From Siphonodentalium dalli (Eukaryota; Mollusca; Scaphopoda; Gadilida; Siphonodentaliidae), in the NCBI GenBank assembly GCA_032622095.1, contig CP136067.1, positions 48,583,899-48,647,898 on the forward strand: a stretch of DNA of 64,000 bases, in the 5' to 3' direction. Each line of letters opens with the position of its first letter. Positions within the stretch are counted from its first letter, which is position 1. The position numbers and the translations under genes are program-made. The notes below the pieces were generated by a model that worked only from the letters and a program-made list of their open reading frames with translations, ran no database searches and had not been told where the DNA came from. Below are positions 13,063 through 23,334 of the stretch, piece by piece.

Positions 13063-13068
13063 TTTATT
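13063..13068 (-). terminator. candidate polyadenylation signal for CDC25
   Basis: AATAAA on the minus strand, about 405 bases after the CDC25 stop codon, a normal 3' UTR length. No cleavage site can be verified from sequence alone. Confidence 0.4.
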
Positions 13069-13473
13069 TACAATGTAGCACGTTTTGTGAAACAATATAT
13101 ATTAACAATAATTTAGCGAGCTCTTTACAGCATATACATTTTAAACATAACAATAACAGTATCACAGCTAAGCTTGAAAACAAAACAAATATCTCACACA
13201 CCAAGCAGTTCATATATTGCTACCCAAATGACGTTTTTGGGGGGGGGGGATGTATTAATAAATAGTTAGTCAAGAAAGACATGTGACTACCCGTCAAGTA
13301 CGCTGAACTACGTCACAATGTCGTTAAACAGGGCTGAACATCATCTGAACGTCGAAAATGTACGCTGATCAAATCTTAAACACTTGGTGCACTGGTGTCT
13401 GAGAAATAACATGACAACAAATAACAAATAACAACAAACAACAGAGTAACAACAACTTGATGATGACGAACAG

Positions 13474-15916
13474 CTAGAATCTCAGCGACCTCTTCCTCTG
13501 ACCGTTGGACCAGGACTTGGACTTGGCTCGGAAGTGACGTAGCTGAGATGAATAATCCTGGTGCAGCATAGGTCGATATGACTGAGGGGTGCAGAGCGCC
13601 TGGAAAGAGTAATATATAGCAAATAAGTACAAAATAATATTCACAGTTTCACGAACTATATGTAGAAAAAGTACGTGTTGAGGTGCTGAAACACCGTTGC
13701 ATCGACAGTGGACTACATTTGTTGCAATTACTCTACACATGCGTGTATCAAACGTGAGCTTATTGGCACAATGTCTTGACACCATATTTTATTAGGTATA
13801 TGTACAGCGTTGAAACGAATTTCGAAAATGTAGCGAAACAAAACGCACCTGTTTGGATTCGAAGAATTCCTTATATCCGCCATGAAGGATATATATTTCA
13901 GGGTAAAACAGGTTCGGATAATTCTCGGCGTTCACCTCTCTGTCCTTCTGTCGCAGGTGTCTGAGCCTAGAAAAAATACATTCAGATATAAACCTTCGCT
14001 CACGACATAGCAATCACGTATACATGTAGTGAACTGTATTGCTACGTGTATGCTTACATCAGATTAAATAATTAAATAATGCTCCAATTTCTCCTTTCAT
14101 TTTCATGCTAAACTTAAAGGGGTACTGTATACTAAATCCGGCCATATATGGGACCATCGATCTGCTTTTATACCGAATATAAGCATAAAATTAATGAATT
14201 TGATCCATGGATTAGTGTAAAATACACGTGTACTCTATGCACGATGCAAACAACATGGTAATTATAATGAAAATGAATTTAGTGTTTTAAGGTTTGTCAA
14301 TTAGACTATTCCATCCATATGTTAATACATTAATAAACTATGTTGACATAGAATTGATACTTACATTTTTGGACCGCGTTCAGATGAGAACTCGCAGTGA
14401 AAGATGACGATGGTCCGGTGTTTGAGGGGAGCGTCGCCCAAAAACCTCTTCTCGATCATCGCCTGTGTGTGGAGATTCTCAGCATCCTGTAAATAAGAAT
14501 TTACTTGTGACTAAGATACAGACCCTAAGACAATACAAACACTACTCAATTCAACCTCAAAATCGGCCGATAGGAAAACTGATCATTATTATAACAAAAA
14601 TATAATTTTGTTCTGGTATTGACGGTTGTTAACAATGGGTGGCTGCATTTAGATTCTTGACACACACCACCATTAAGAGTGATACAATAAATCTGAATTG
14701 ATGGTCTGAGCGTGGTACCAATTTAATTATTGGACTCATTATCAGGAAAAAAACCAACAAAAGAAATAAAACTATACGGATATACATGCACAAATGTGTA
14801 ATACATGGATATGTAATTTCAACATATATATTGATATTTGTTACGTAATAAAATAATGTTGTCAATCAAAATAATGCCAATAAAATAATTTAACTTGACA
14901 TGATCCTCATTATTTTACAAAAGAAATAAATCGATTGCTGTGTTATATTGGCAAATATTAGAGCAGAGGTCATGTCGGTAACGCACACGTACCTGGATAT
15001 GTCCACCTTCGTACTCATATGGGTATCGACAGTCTACGACCACAAACTCGTCGATGCTGTTGCTGAATCGGCCTGACATCAAATCTTCCAACTGTAAACA
15101 AAAATTATGAATTTCACTATCTATATTTTAAAACTGGAACAAGTCTATGATGAGACTACGGCACTTGGATATTTTAGTATATTTGGTTTACTCATCCTAT
15201 AAGAACACTGGACGTCTAGTGAAGAATTTCGAGACATGACTGTATACACCATTTATCACACATCTTTCCTGACTACTTATTATCTTTTCCCTTCTATCAC
15301 ACCTCACTCTTACTCATCCCTGCACTCGCTTAACTATTCCAACATTTATGAGAGAACAGAGAACTATATTTGAATTTCCGCCTTTACATTGTAGCTGCCT
15401 GTATTGAAACTTGAGGTAACATTTACATAGCTATTTTTTTAATAAAAGCCATAGGCTTGTTATCCCGTCATAATTTGAACAGTTTACTTTTCTATCAGCT
15501 TGAATTTCAGATATAGAAGGAAGTCCAGATAGTTGGGCACAAAAGCAACATGGAAACATTCATATTACATGTATGTCACAATCAAATACATGCATGTCTC
15601 GATTATCGAATAGATACATTAATACGTTGAAATCACTCCCTGTTTGTGGGGAGATGTACTTGAGGTCCTTGTGTCGACCTGAGATGACACGGAGGGTGTA
15701 GCTCGAGGTCCCGTCACCGATCAGATCAACGTTGGAGGTAATGGAGTTCAGAGCTTCTTTAATTCTCATGTCGTCTTTGTCTGATTTCTCTAACAGATGG
15801 CGTTTGGCTGGTGATTCGATGACATCACATTTCTCGGTGATCTGGAGTTTCAGACAGTTGTCGTAGGATTTTGAACGTCCGAAAAGACATCGAACTGGTC
15901 TACGACGGATGGACAA
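13474..15916 (-). CDS. cdc25: CDC25-type dual-specificity phosphatase, catalytic domain complete, N-terminus missing
   Basis: CDC25 removes inhibitory phosphates from cyclin-dependent kinases to trigger mitotic entry. Five minus-strand exons fit: 15916-15626, 15091-14993, 14486-14365, 13966-13849 and 13599-13474 (stop TAG). Acceptors are TTCCAG, TTTACAG, TTTACAG, TTCTAG and TTTCCAG; the clear donors are CAG|GTACGT, AAAAT|GTAAGT and CAG|GTGCGT. Joined, they give about 211 residues: a linker leading to HKDLKYISP, the rhodanese-fold motif [15 protein letters not shown], the active-site loop HCEFSSER (Cys-x5-Arg), then [28 protein letters not shown] and FRAKSKSW before the C-terminus. These are the hallmark segments of animal CDC25, and the [11 protein letters not shown] junction resembles the insect form. 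The donor of the first listed exon is uncertain: AAC|GTATTA keeps frame but is weak and adds five residues (GSDFN) not usual in the family. The disordered regulatory N-terminus must lie in further upstream exons I could not find. Confidence 0.93.
14113..14340. repeat. diverged repeat end inside a CDC25 intron
   Basis: The segment starts TTAAAGGGGTACTGTATACT. A related sequence begins near 45430 with TTTAAGGGTACTGTACACT, and both go on into a diverged AT-rich stretch sharing ATTATAATGAAAA. It appears to be part of a dispersed element family. Confidence 0.45.
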
Positions 15917-16620
15917 CTGGAAGCGAAATATTTAGAACAGTGATACATGTATCAAAATATCATATAATTATTTGCTTAGCTGTTTGTATTTAAATACTTA
16001 AATTATAAGCTTAAACTTAAATGCCACACATACACTATGGAAATATGGCTTCTTGTCTTAGGGTGGATACACACATGCATGTAATGTCTGTATGTAAAAT
16101 ACATGTATTTTACATGGCCACACCAATAATTGACAAAAGTAATCACCTTCGCGCGAGAGGTCAATTTCACCAGTGAGTAGTTATAAGCCATTATCAAACA
16201 AACTGCCATCAAGAAATTTCAGGCCAGTCATAAACATGTCTTCTTTCATGGATGCCGAAATGAGTAATTCTTGTCTGATATATGTTGCTGTTTTTCACGA
16301 GTTATATTTCATTTCGAAAAGTGGATTAGAGCCGGTCGATTTTATACTTGATTTGTTTCTGTCATTTCTTGGAAACAGGGTCATCCAAAACAAAAATAAA
16401 ATATGCAGAATTCTTTTATAGGATGATACCGGCTTGTTGAGATTTCTCTGATAATTTGAGAGCGAGCTCATGTGATAACATTAATTCAATTGGGATTGCA
16501 AATATTCATTATGGCGCCAAAAACTAATGCAGGTACAGCGTTGAAATTAAAAAGAGTGACACCCCCCCCCCCCCATTTATATATATGTTTCTCAAGCCAA
16601 AGGTTGAACAAGCTCCTACC
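15917..16620. other. non-coding stretch upstream of the known CDC25 exons
   Basis: Part of this is a reverse copy of the 185 bp repeat (16058-16195). A C run occurs near 16561. I looked for CDC25 N-terminal exons here and found none with both splice sites and an open frame. Confidence 0.4.
16058..16195 (-). repeat. dispersed repeat of about 185 bp, reverse copy
   Basis: This is the reverse complement of the repeat at 5309-5493, sharing TAGGGTGGATACACACATGC and the AAATACATGTATTTTACA near-palindrome. Confidence 0.75.
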
Positions 16621-17334
16621 TGTCACAAGCTTGAATTATAACATTTTCGACCATAATCCATGATTGGGGGAGGGGCTGGTGCTCGAAAGCTTCCAATAAC
16701 TAAGGGAGTTAATTGAATGTATCAGCCGGGATTATCTGGGCAAGAATTACAATATAATGTTTTACTTAAATATTCCATAGTTGTAAATTTTGCGTATACA
16801 TGTATAACTGTATAACACAAGAGAGGAAAGGTGAATTAGTTGGGAACTCGTAGCTAGGCAACCCTTTCGCCGAATGAAGACAAACAGCAACACCATGCAT
16901 TCAAATTTAAAGCTGTATAATATGTTCATAATTATATGAATAGCATAAATTGCTGCATATTAGATTAATCACTAGTAGAAAACAGACACGACAGCCATGA
17001 CTACGATATTTATAAAGCAGGGTGTCAGGATTCAGGGTGCTGCATGCACACCCCCCGTCGAGGAGATATGCAATGGTGAATTCGGTAGCTTCTGGGATAA
17101 TATAGCTCCCCGTGCATGTTGGGGGTCATAGCCCCCTCCTGCGTTGGGAAAGGGGCCATCACTGGTATTAACATCAATAGAAGACTGACAATATTTAAAC
17201 AGAACGTCGACCATTTGAGTTATCGCGCGAATAATTATTTTAAGCGGCCTGACGACTTCGTCCCAGTCAACGGCTCTTCAGCGGTTCAGAGTTTAACTCA
17301 CTGTGGTCAAACACAGTCGCAATGATTGGGTTGT
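16621..17334. other. non-coding stretch
   Basis: No gene is supported. Both strands have only short frames without domains. Confidence 0.4.
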
Positions 17335-17525
17335 CAGCGGACACATATTACACGGTGTATATGATCCATGTAAAACTCCAAATACACGATATTTACAGAG
17401 ATTACATGCATGTGTGTATCCACCCTTAGGGTGGATACACGCATGCATGTAATCTCTGTAATTATCGTGTATTTGGCGTTTTACACGGATAATAAAGACA
17501 ATGTAACATGTGTCCACTGATTTAA
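17335..17525. repeat. foldback pair of the 185 bp repeat ends
   Basis: Two arms meet head to head at CCACCCTTAGGGTGG near 17425, each running outwards through ATGCATGT, AATACACGATA and a GGACACAT-like end. This is the terminal part of the dispersed 185 bp repeat in inverted arrangement. Confidence 0.75.
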
Positions 17526-18485
17526 GTGACTTCGTGGGCGATTTTGCTTTGCGTCGCTTACAATTATGGAATCTCTCGCGGGCAAATAATGTTTATTGCG
17601 ATATCGACTCACAAAAGTCACAAAAAGCATGCAATTTCGAGCTGGGTCCACCCCCTGATGCACAGTATATTATTGAGGAACATGTATGAACAAAGAAATA
17701 TATTCTCTCCCTTGTTTTTTCAATGTTATAAAGTTCCCTGTCAGAACATCAAAAAGTTCGCAGGTTTTGTACTGGTAGAATATGATTTTGGAATAGGCTT
17801 ATCCCTCTTTCATCAAAATCACAATTCGGAAAAATCCATAGTTATATTTAACTATAATAGTTGAATTCTTCAAAGGGTATTACCCCGTATACCCCCAACC
17901 GCGAATCAAGAAGACTACACAACACAGATGGGTGAATATGGCGCACGAAAATAATGAATACAATACGTAGTAGTTTAACACTATAATTTTTTATTTTTTT
18001 ACACATTTGTTAAAGTAATGTCCACCAACTTCAACATATCAAGAGGCATGATATTAAATTGAGCCAACATTTTTTTATTTGGGCTATAAATAATCAAAAC
18101 TTGAGGCCACAATTAAAATCCCTTCATTTCCCATGATCATACCTTCTTTTAAGAGTGAGTAGGTAGGTTGGCAATAATGTTTCTTCTGTAAGAGGCCACT
18201 GGATAGGTTTATTCGGCCATTGGTCCCAGACGTGCATGTACCTGGATAACCCCAAATGATAATATATCCAGGTAACAAGACACCTAGGATAAAAAAACAT
18301 AGAATACATACAGTTTTTGTTCGAATACCGAAATATCTCATGAGTGTCTGGAAAGAAATATCGAATTTTCACGAGCATGTTATTCGAGATTTCTTCCCAT
18401 AAACGAATGAGATGCTTCGTGTATTCAAACATAAAACTGTAGGCATTCTGTTTAATATAAGCGCCTTATTAATGCTCAAAGTTGC
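17526..18485. other. non-coding stretch
   Basis: No domain-bearing frame. Short frames on both strands (for example 17526-17864) show no splice context. Confidence 0.4.
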
Positions 18486-18973
18486 TTAAAGGTACTCAAT
18501 CCGAACAGAGGGTCCCCATCTCAACAGATTCCAACAACAACAATCCGATCAGAGGGTCCTATATTACTATTTCTTTGGCTTTGGGGGTAAAAAATATATA
18601 ATTCGAGTCGAGGAACCCATCAAACAAAGCTCAGAGTTATTAGATATTGATTTTTGAAATTTGTTATATTCTCGAGATGAGTACTAATAATTGCCGTCAA
18701 TTTCGTATCCTGCTCGAGATGTGTACACCAAAACTCTATTCAAACAGACAAGGATGGATAACTCTAAAATCAAGTGGTAATAATAACGCAATTTTGACTG
18801 CGTTCTGGGCCAGAAAGTATTCCCGATAATGAAAAATAATAGATTTCTAAAATCGATATCTAACAAATCTGAGCTTTGATGGGTGACTTCCTCGACTCGA
18901 ATCAAATATTTTTGACCCCCGAAGCCATTGAAATAGTAATTGGGAGGAGTTTTATCGGATTGAGTACCTTTAA
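18486..18973. mobile_element. foldback MITE with TTAA ends, copy 1
   Basis: Both ends read TTAAAGGTACTCAATCCGA, and the arms share internal words such as TGGCTTTGGGGG, TTCGAGTCGAGGAA and GGATAACTCTAAAATCAAG. No coding capacity. The TTAA at each outer end would fit a TTAA target-site duplication, which is inference. Other copies are at 25083, 26854 and 49757, with a degenerate one at about 48000. Confidence 0.85.
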
Positions 18974-19004
18974 TTATGCGGCATTTTTACTTTTAATAGT
19001 ATTA

Positions 19005-19850
19005 TTAGTTATCTTCGGCAACATCGGAGATTTGATACCTGGATGTCGATTTTGAACCCCGAGGCGGGACGGGACTTCCAGTGCCCCAACCCGTGAACGC
19101 CAACGACATTGTTGGCGAGAAAATAGCCCCCAAGTCGTAAATATCAACAACAACGACATTGTTAGCGAGAAAATAATTAGTTAAAATACACATTTTCGGC
19201 AATGTGAGATTTTTCGGGGAGCCGTGATGCCAACAACAACGACCCGAAGCCCTGAATGCCAACAACAACGACATCATCGGGTCAGTTTTTTAAGTGAATC
19301 CAAGGCACTGCGATACGTCCCGAATCTGACGGGACTTCCACTGCCCAAAACCGTGAACGCCAACAATCATTGTTGGCGAGAAAATAGCCCCCAAGTCGTA
19401 AATATCAACAACAACGACATTGTTGGCGAGAAAATAATTAGTTAAAATTACTAAATACACGTTTTCGGCAATGTGAGATTTTTCGGGGAGCCGTGATGCC
19501 AACAACAACGACCCGAAGCCCTGAATGCCAACAACAACGACATCATCGGGTCAGTTTGAATCCAAGGCACTGCGATACGTCCCGAATCTGACGGGACTTC
19601 CACTGCCCAAAACCGTGAACGCCAACGACATTGTTGGCGAGAAAATAGCACCCCAAGCCGTAAATATCAACAACAACGACATTGTTGGCGAGAAAATAAT
19701 TAGTTAAAATTACTAAATACACGCAATCCTATTTTCCCTATACGGCAATGTGAGATTTTTCGGGTAGCCCCGAGCCGTGATGCCAACAACAACGACCCGA
19801 AGCCCTGAATGCCAACAACAGCGACATCATCGGGTCAGTTTTTTTTCCGC
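19005..19850. repeat. tandem repeat, 260 bp period, about three units
   Basis: The word GACGGGACTTCCA recurs at about 19069, 19329 and 19589. Units contain repeated CAACAACAACGACAT and GACATTGTTGGCGAGAAAATA blocks, so there is internal repetition. Apparent minus-strand frames repeat with the unit and are not genes. Confidence 0.85.
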
Positions 19851-20010
19851 CCGATGTACCTTAAATCATACCTCTTTTAGGGAGGGTACAATAATTTCTC
19901 TTAAAAAGGCACGATTAACTCATTGAAAAGCGAAAAAAAATGTCATGTTTCGGACCAACGCCGCCAGTGGCGGGCTAACCTGCTAGTCTACTATATAATT
20001 TGAGACTTCC

Positions 20011-20011
20011 G

Positions 20012-20044
<33 letters not shown>

Positions 20045-20250
20045 CTGTATATATGTGGGTACGTCATGGAATCGAAAACGCCTGGACGGATTGAGCTCAA
20101 ATTTCGTATATAAGGGTGAAAAGCCAGGGGGATCGCCGACGACGCATTTTGGACAAGCTCTGATCACCCATTCTCTACTCCCAATCAATAAGATCACCGC
20201 AAACACGGCGGGTGTCCCCACAACAATACCCATGTCTCCTTAAGTTAAGT
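20011..20250. repeat. TA microsatellite plus adjoining interspersed repeat
   Basis: An alternating TA tract at about 20011-20038 is followed by GGGTACGTCATGGAATCGAA and GGACGGATTGAGCTCAAATT, wording typical of dispersed repeats next to TA tracts. No coding signal. Confidence 0.5.
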
Positions 20251-20572
20251 ATGTTTTCATAGGTTATTCGATTAATTCACACCAATAAGAATAATTCAGT
20301 AACTGGCCTAAGGATCCGGCGTCAGGTGACGTCAAATTCGGCGTGCGAGATCAACGTCATGATCGGTGGAAACTGCCAGTTCAAGGATCATTCATATACC
20401 CCCGATGTTTGGCGCACGTTCTCTTATACCCCGCTGTCAATAGTGACGGGGAACATGGTGATTTAAAACGTGACGTTGTAGCCAATCAGATTGCTAGTTA
20501 CAACCGGATGTGGGGACAACACAAATTGAACAATACTCTGACAGAAACACGATGGCGAAACCGTCGGCAAGC

Positions 20573-20724
20573 TACAGTAATGCCCTAAATAATCGACTCC
20601 TTAACCACAGCAGAATTATGGGTAATTTTTCAGGATTTAGTCGGAAATATGGCTTGTTGCCATTCATTGGAAAGCTCTCAATTCTGCTGTGGTTAAGGAG
20701 TCGATTATTTAGGGCATTACTGTA
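20573..20724. repeat. palindrome with perfect 45 bp arms
   Basis: Arms 20573-20617 and 20680-20724 are exact reverse complements (outer end TACAGTAATGCCCTAAATAA). The 62-base loop contains TTTAGTCGGAAATATGGC. A partial direct copy of one arm plus the loop follows at about 20835-20942. Confidence 0.9.
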
Positions 20725-20834
20725 CAGTGAAATAACGAAAGCTACAGTAAACTATAACGAAATTGCATTTCACTGTGGCTCCTATAGTAGAGATCTACGT
20801 TTCGGTAATTTTCGGCTACTTTATGGGAAAGCAT

Positions 20835-20942
20835 ACAGTAATGCCATAATTAATCGACTCTTTAACCAGAGCAGAATTATGGGTAACTTTTCAGGATTTA
20901 GTCGGAAATATGGCTTGTTGCCATTAATCGGAAAGCTCTGTC
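20835..20942 (+). repeat. partial copy of the 45 bp palindrome element
   Basis: The segment repeats one arm (TACAGTAATGCCATAATTAA, with substitutions) and the loop of the preceding palindrome but lacks the second arm. The 160-residue frame that spans both copies is repeat sequence, not a gene. Confidence 0.75.
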
Positions 20943-21099
20943 TGTCATTCTATATATGTAACATAAAACGGGTTTTACTGTTACATATATGATCATCACC
21001 ACTGACCGGAAATTAAAAGAAAATAAATTTAACGAGAGGCCAATAAAATAAATTGAATAGGCAGATTTGAACCATTTCACGACGGGAGCAGCACTGGTG

Positions 21100-21290
21100 C
21101 TACATTAAAGATCCTGTGCTAGTGCATTCTCATATATATGCGAGTCTCCCACATGGAGGCTCACATATTTAAGAGAATGCACAGGTTTACAAGGTCAAGA
21201 TAAATATTTTTAGGCCAATGTATTCAATGTGTATAGATGCGAGGCTCTCACATATAAGAGAATACACTGGCACAGGGTTTTCGAAAAAAA
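21100..21290. repeat. diverged copy of the GCATTCTCTTATATATGCG hairpin element
   Basis: Hairpin words GTGCATTCTCATATATATGC and TTTAAGAGAATGCAC, then ATAAGAGAATACACTGGCAC and CAGGGT, match the better-preserved element at 23335-23803. It is degenerate and non-coding. Confidence 0.6.
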
Positions 21291-21560
21291 ATTCAGGAAG
21301 CCCCAGTCATAGTAGAGTTAAAAGATAAGTAGGTCGGGTAAACAATCTTTTTTTTTATTATGACCAGGAAGTGTGGCGTGTTTTAGTATGGCACCTTTGT
21401 GTCTTCTTGACAACAAATTAAATCACTGTGCCATGTTGCATGAACTTCGTGCAGAAAAATAACATAGGCGGTTGACTATGCACACACATCATTATAGTCT
21501 GGTATACTTTGCGGGCGAAGTTATATAGAAGTATTATCAAGGTATATATATAGAATATCC

Positions 21561-21690
21561 ATATAGTTTGACGAGATATAAGGTTTATTTTCGCGAGTAT
21601 GATTCAGCAAATTGGGGCCGAGCTTTAGCGAGGTTCCCCATTTGCTGAATCATATACGAGCGATATAAACCTAGTATCTCGTCAAACTTT
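21561..21690. repeat. imperfect hairpin with GAGCTTTAGCGAGG loop
   Basis: The left arm starts ATAGTTTGACGAGATATAAG and the right arm ends ATCTCGTCAAACTTTAT. The stem continues through GATTCAGCAAATTGGGG. The tip reads CCGAGCTTTAGCGAGG. Compare the hairpin at 22059-22228. Confidence 0.8.
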
Positions 21691-21870
21691 ATGGGCATTG
21701 TTTTTATCCATCGCCAAAGTTTAAAAGTAGTTAACGTCTATTAAATTTGTTTAAATTCATGGGATAAGACATTAATGGGGAATTCTTTAGGAAACAATTA
21801 AAATCGATTGCAAGTTTTTCGGTTGAAGTTCTGAGCATGTGACTATATTATGATAGCTGTAGCCGTTCTT

Positions 21871-21925
21871 GCTTTATTTTAGCACGTGCTAAAATAAAGC
21901 TATTTTAGCACGTGCTAAAATAAAG
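21871..21925. repeat. perfect 30 bp palindrome followed by a second 22 bp palindrome
   Basis: Positions 21871-21900 are a perfect 30-base palindrome centred on TTAGCACGTGCTAA; the next 22 bases repeat the same core. Each core includes CACGTG, an E-box sequence, so protein binding is possible but unproven. Confidence 0.85.
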
Positions 21926-22058
21926 CCATGGTTTAGTTTGCAGCCTTTATCTATATAGTAGACGACAAAGGTGATGGATAAAAGCTTTTCTATTGACATT
22001 TTTACACATTTTAACCCAATCTATACTAAATGGATTCACCCGTGCAGTCAGTTAAAAG

Positions 22059-22228
22059 GTGTAATTAGGAGATAAACATACCCTGCTGAGTGTTGAGTTG
22101 TACATTCTGGGATTCGAGCATGAAAACATTTTGTGAACGAGCCGGTTTGCCGGCGAGTTCACAAACTTTTTTCATGCTCGAATTCCAGAATGTACAACGA
22201 AACAGGGCACGTTTATCTCCATTGTAAT
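22059..22228. repeat. imperfect hairpin with GAGCCGGTTTGCCGGCGAG loop
   Basis: Outer arms share GGAGATAAAC and its complement, and inner arms share GTTGTACATTCTGG and ATTCGAGCATGAAAA with their complements. The loop is itself palindromic. Short frames across it are repeat sequence. Confidence 0.8.
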
Positions 22229-22584
22229 TCAATCTAGCAAGGAATTTGGAAAACAAAACTGTATAAAAAGTATCATTTAGTCATTTTCATGACACGAATC
22301 GAGAATTTCATTTTGTTGTTGTCACCGTGCAAAAATCGTTGGGTTTGTTCATTGCGTTACTCGGAACACTGCGCCGTAACAATTTCCTGTGGGGTGGGGT
22401 GGGTTGGCTCGTTTCGCTACTCCGTTCTGCGCCGATGAAATTTTACCGTGCTACATTCAGATTTAATGCACGCTGAAGCGGCCGATGTCGCTGAATCGAA
22501 AACTAAAGTTAGCCTATCTCGGCCAATCAGAATACAGGTAATATAAGCAGACGACAGATAACAAAAATAACAGAATGAGTCATA

Positions 22585-22590
22585 TTTATT
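22585..22590 (-). terminator. candidate polyadenylation signal for the zinc-finger gene
   Basis: AATAAA on the minus strand, about 365 bases beyond the zinc-finger stop codon and downstream of the minisatellite. If used, the minisatellite would be in the 3' UTR. Confidence 0.3.
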
Positions 22591-22806
22591 GAGGGAAATG
22601 TTTAGATAAAAAGTTCAACAAACAAGAACTTACTATCTGAACATTTCCCATGGGATGATTATTTTGTACAGAAAGGGATAACATTCATTCAACGTCCACA
22701 ACATCAAACTATCAAGAGGCATATGACTAAATTGCGTCAACGTTTGTTGTTGTTGTTTTTTTCGTCAGAGAAATAATCAAATGTTGAAAGTGTGGTCCGA
22801 CAGCCA

Positions 22807-22974
22807 GTTTGGTCGGTGATCTGACATTCAACTGTTCGGGTGTATTCGGCTTGGTCGGTGACCTGACATTCAACTGTTCGGGTGTATTCGGTTTGGTCAG
22901 TGATCTGACATTCAACTGTTCGGGTGTATTCGGCTTGGTCGGTGACCTGACATTCAATTGTTCGGGTGTATTCT
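22807..22974. repeat. 42 bp minisatellite, four units in alternating types
   Basis: Four exact-length 42-base units contain GGTCGGTGA, CTGACATTCAA and GTTCGGGTGTATTC. Units 1 and 3 share GTTTGG...GATC, units 2 and 4 share GCTTGG...GACC, giving an 84-base higher-order repeat. Unit 4 overlaps the stop codon and last codons of the zinc-finger exon. In another minus frame the repeat is open, but I regard that as a by-product of a unit length divisible by three. Confidence 0.9.
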
Positions 22975-23241
22975 GCGCACGTGTGCTTTGAGATTGAAGC
23001 TGGATGCGTACTCCTTTGTACATAGCTGACATTTATAGGACTTTATCCCCGTGTGCTGTTCGGTATGCCATACCAGCTCTTGTCTCGTCGCGAACGTTTT
23101 GGAGCAATATCCGCAGACAAATTTATGTGGTTCGTGGAACCGCCTCTTATGTGCATTGAAAGCTGCCAATCCTTGGTAGCTCCGCCCACACAATGTGCAC
23201 TGATGCCAATCTAGACCTTGCGCCACACGCTCGATTAACAT
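22954..23241 (-). CDS. last exon of a three-finger C2H2 zinc-finger protein
   Basis: After a TATATTCCAG acceptor the exon starts ATG TTA ATC and encodes 95 residues to a TGA at 22954-22956. Three C2H2 fingers follow one another: CTLCGRSY...HKRRFH, CGYCSKTF...HTEQH and CQLCTKEY...HVRRIH. Spacing is C-x2-C-x12-H-x3/4-H throughout, and the linker TGIKSYK resembles the canonical TGEKPYK. Such arrays usually bind DNA in the nucleus, here probably as part of a transcription regulator; the specific family is not recognisable. The ATG at the acceptor may be internal, since the frame continues upstream into what reads as intron. Upstream exons were not found. The last codons and stop lie in the first unit, in transcription order, of a 42 bp minisatellite, and a foldback element sits just upstream (23335-23803). 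It could be a retained fragment of a longer gene. Confidence 0.8.
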   Translation of the reverse strand: MLIERVAQGLDWHQCTLCGRSYQGLAAFNAHKRRFHEPHKFVCGYCSKTFATRQELVWHTEQHTGIKSYKCQLCTKEYASSFNLKAHVRRIHPNN

Positions 23242-23334
23242 CTGGAATATACAGCGCAAGATATCTTTATAGTTGGTTCGATAAAATGAATCAGTCTGAA
23301 CAATTAGCGGGGAATCCAATAGTCCTTTCTACAC

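Noticed and set aside
20510-20992. 160-residue plus-strand open frame
   Set aside because: It runs through the 45 bp palindrome and its partial copy, so its internal repetition comes from the DNA repeat.
22727-23032. 101-residue minus frame of repeated NTPEQLNVRSPTKP
   Set aside because: Frame-shifted reading of the 42 bp minisatellite overlapping the true zinc-finger exon.
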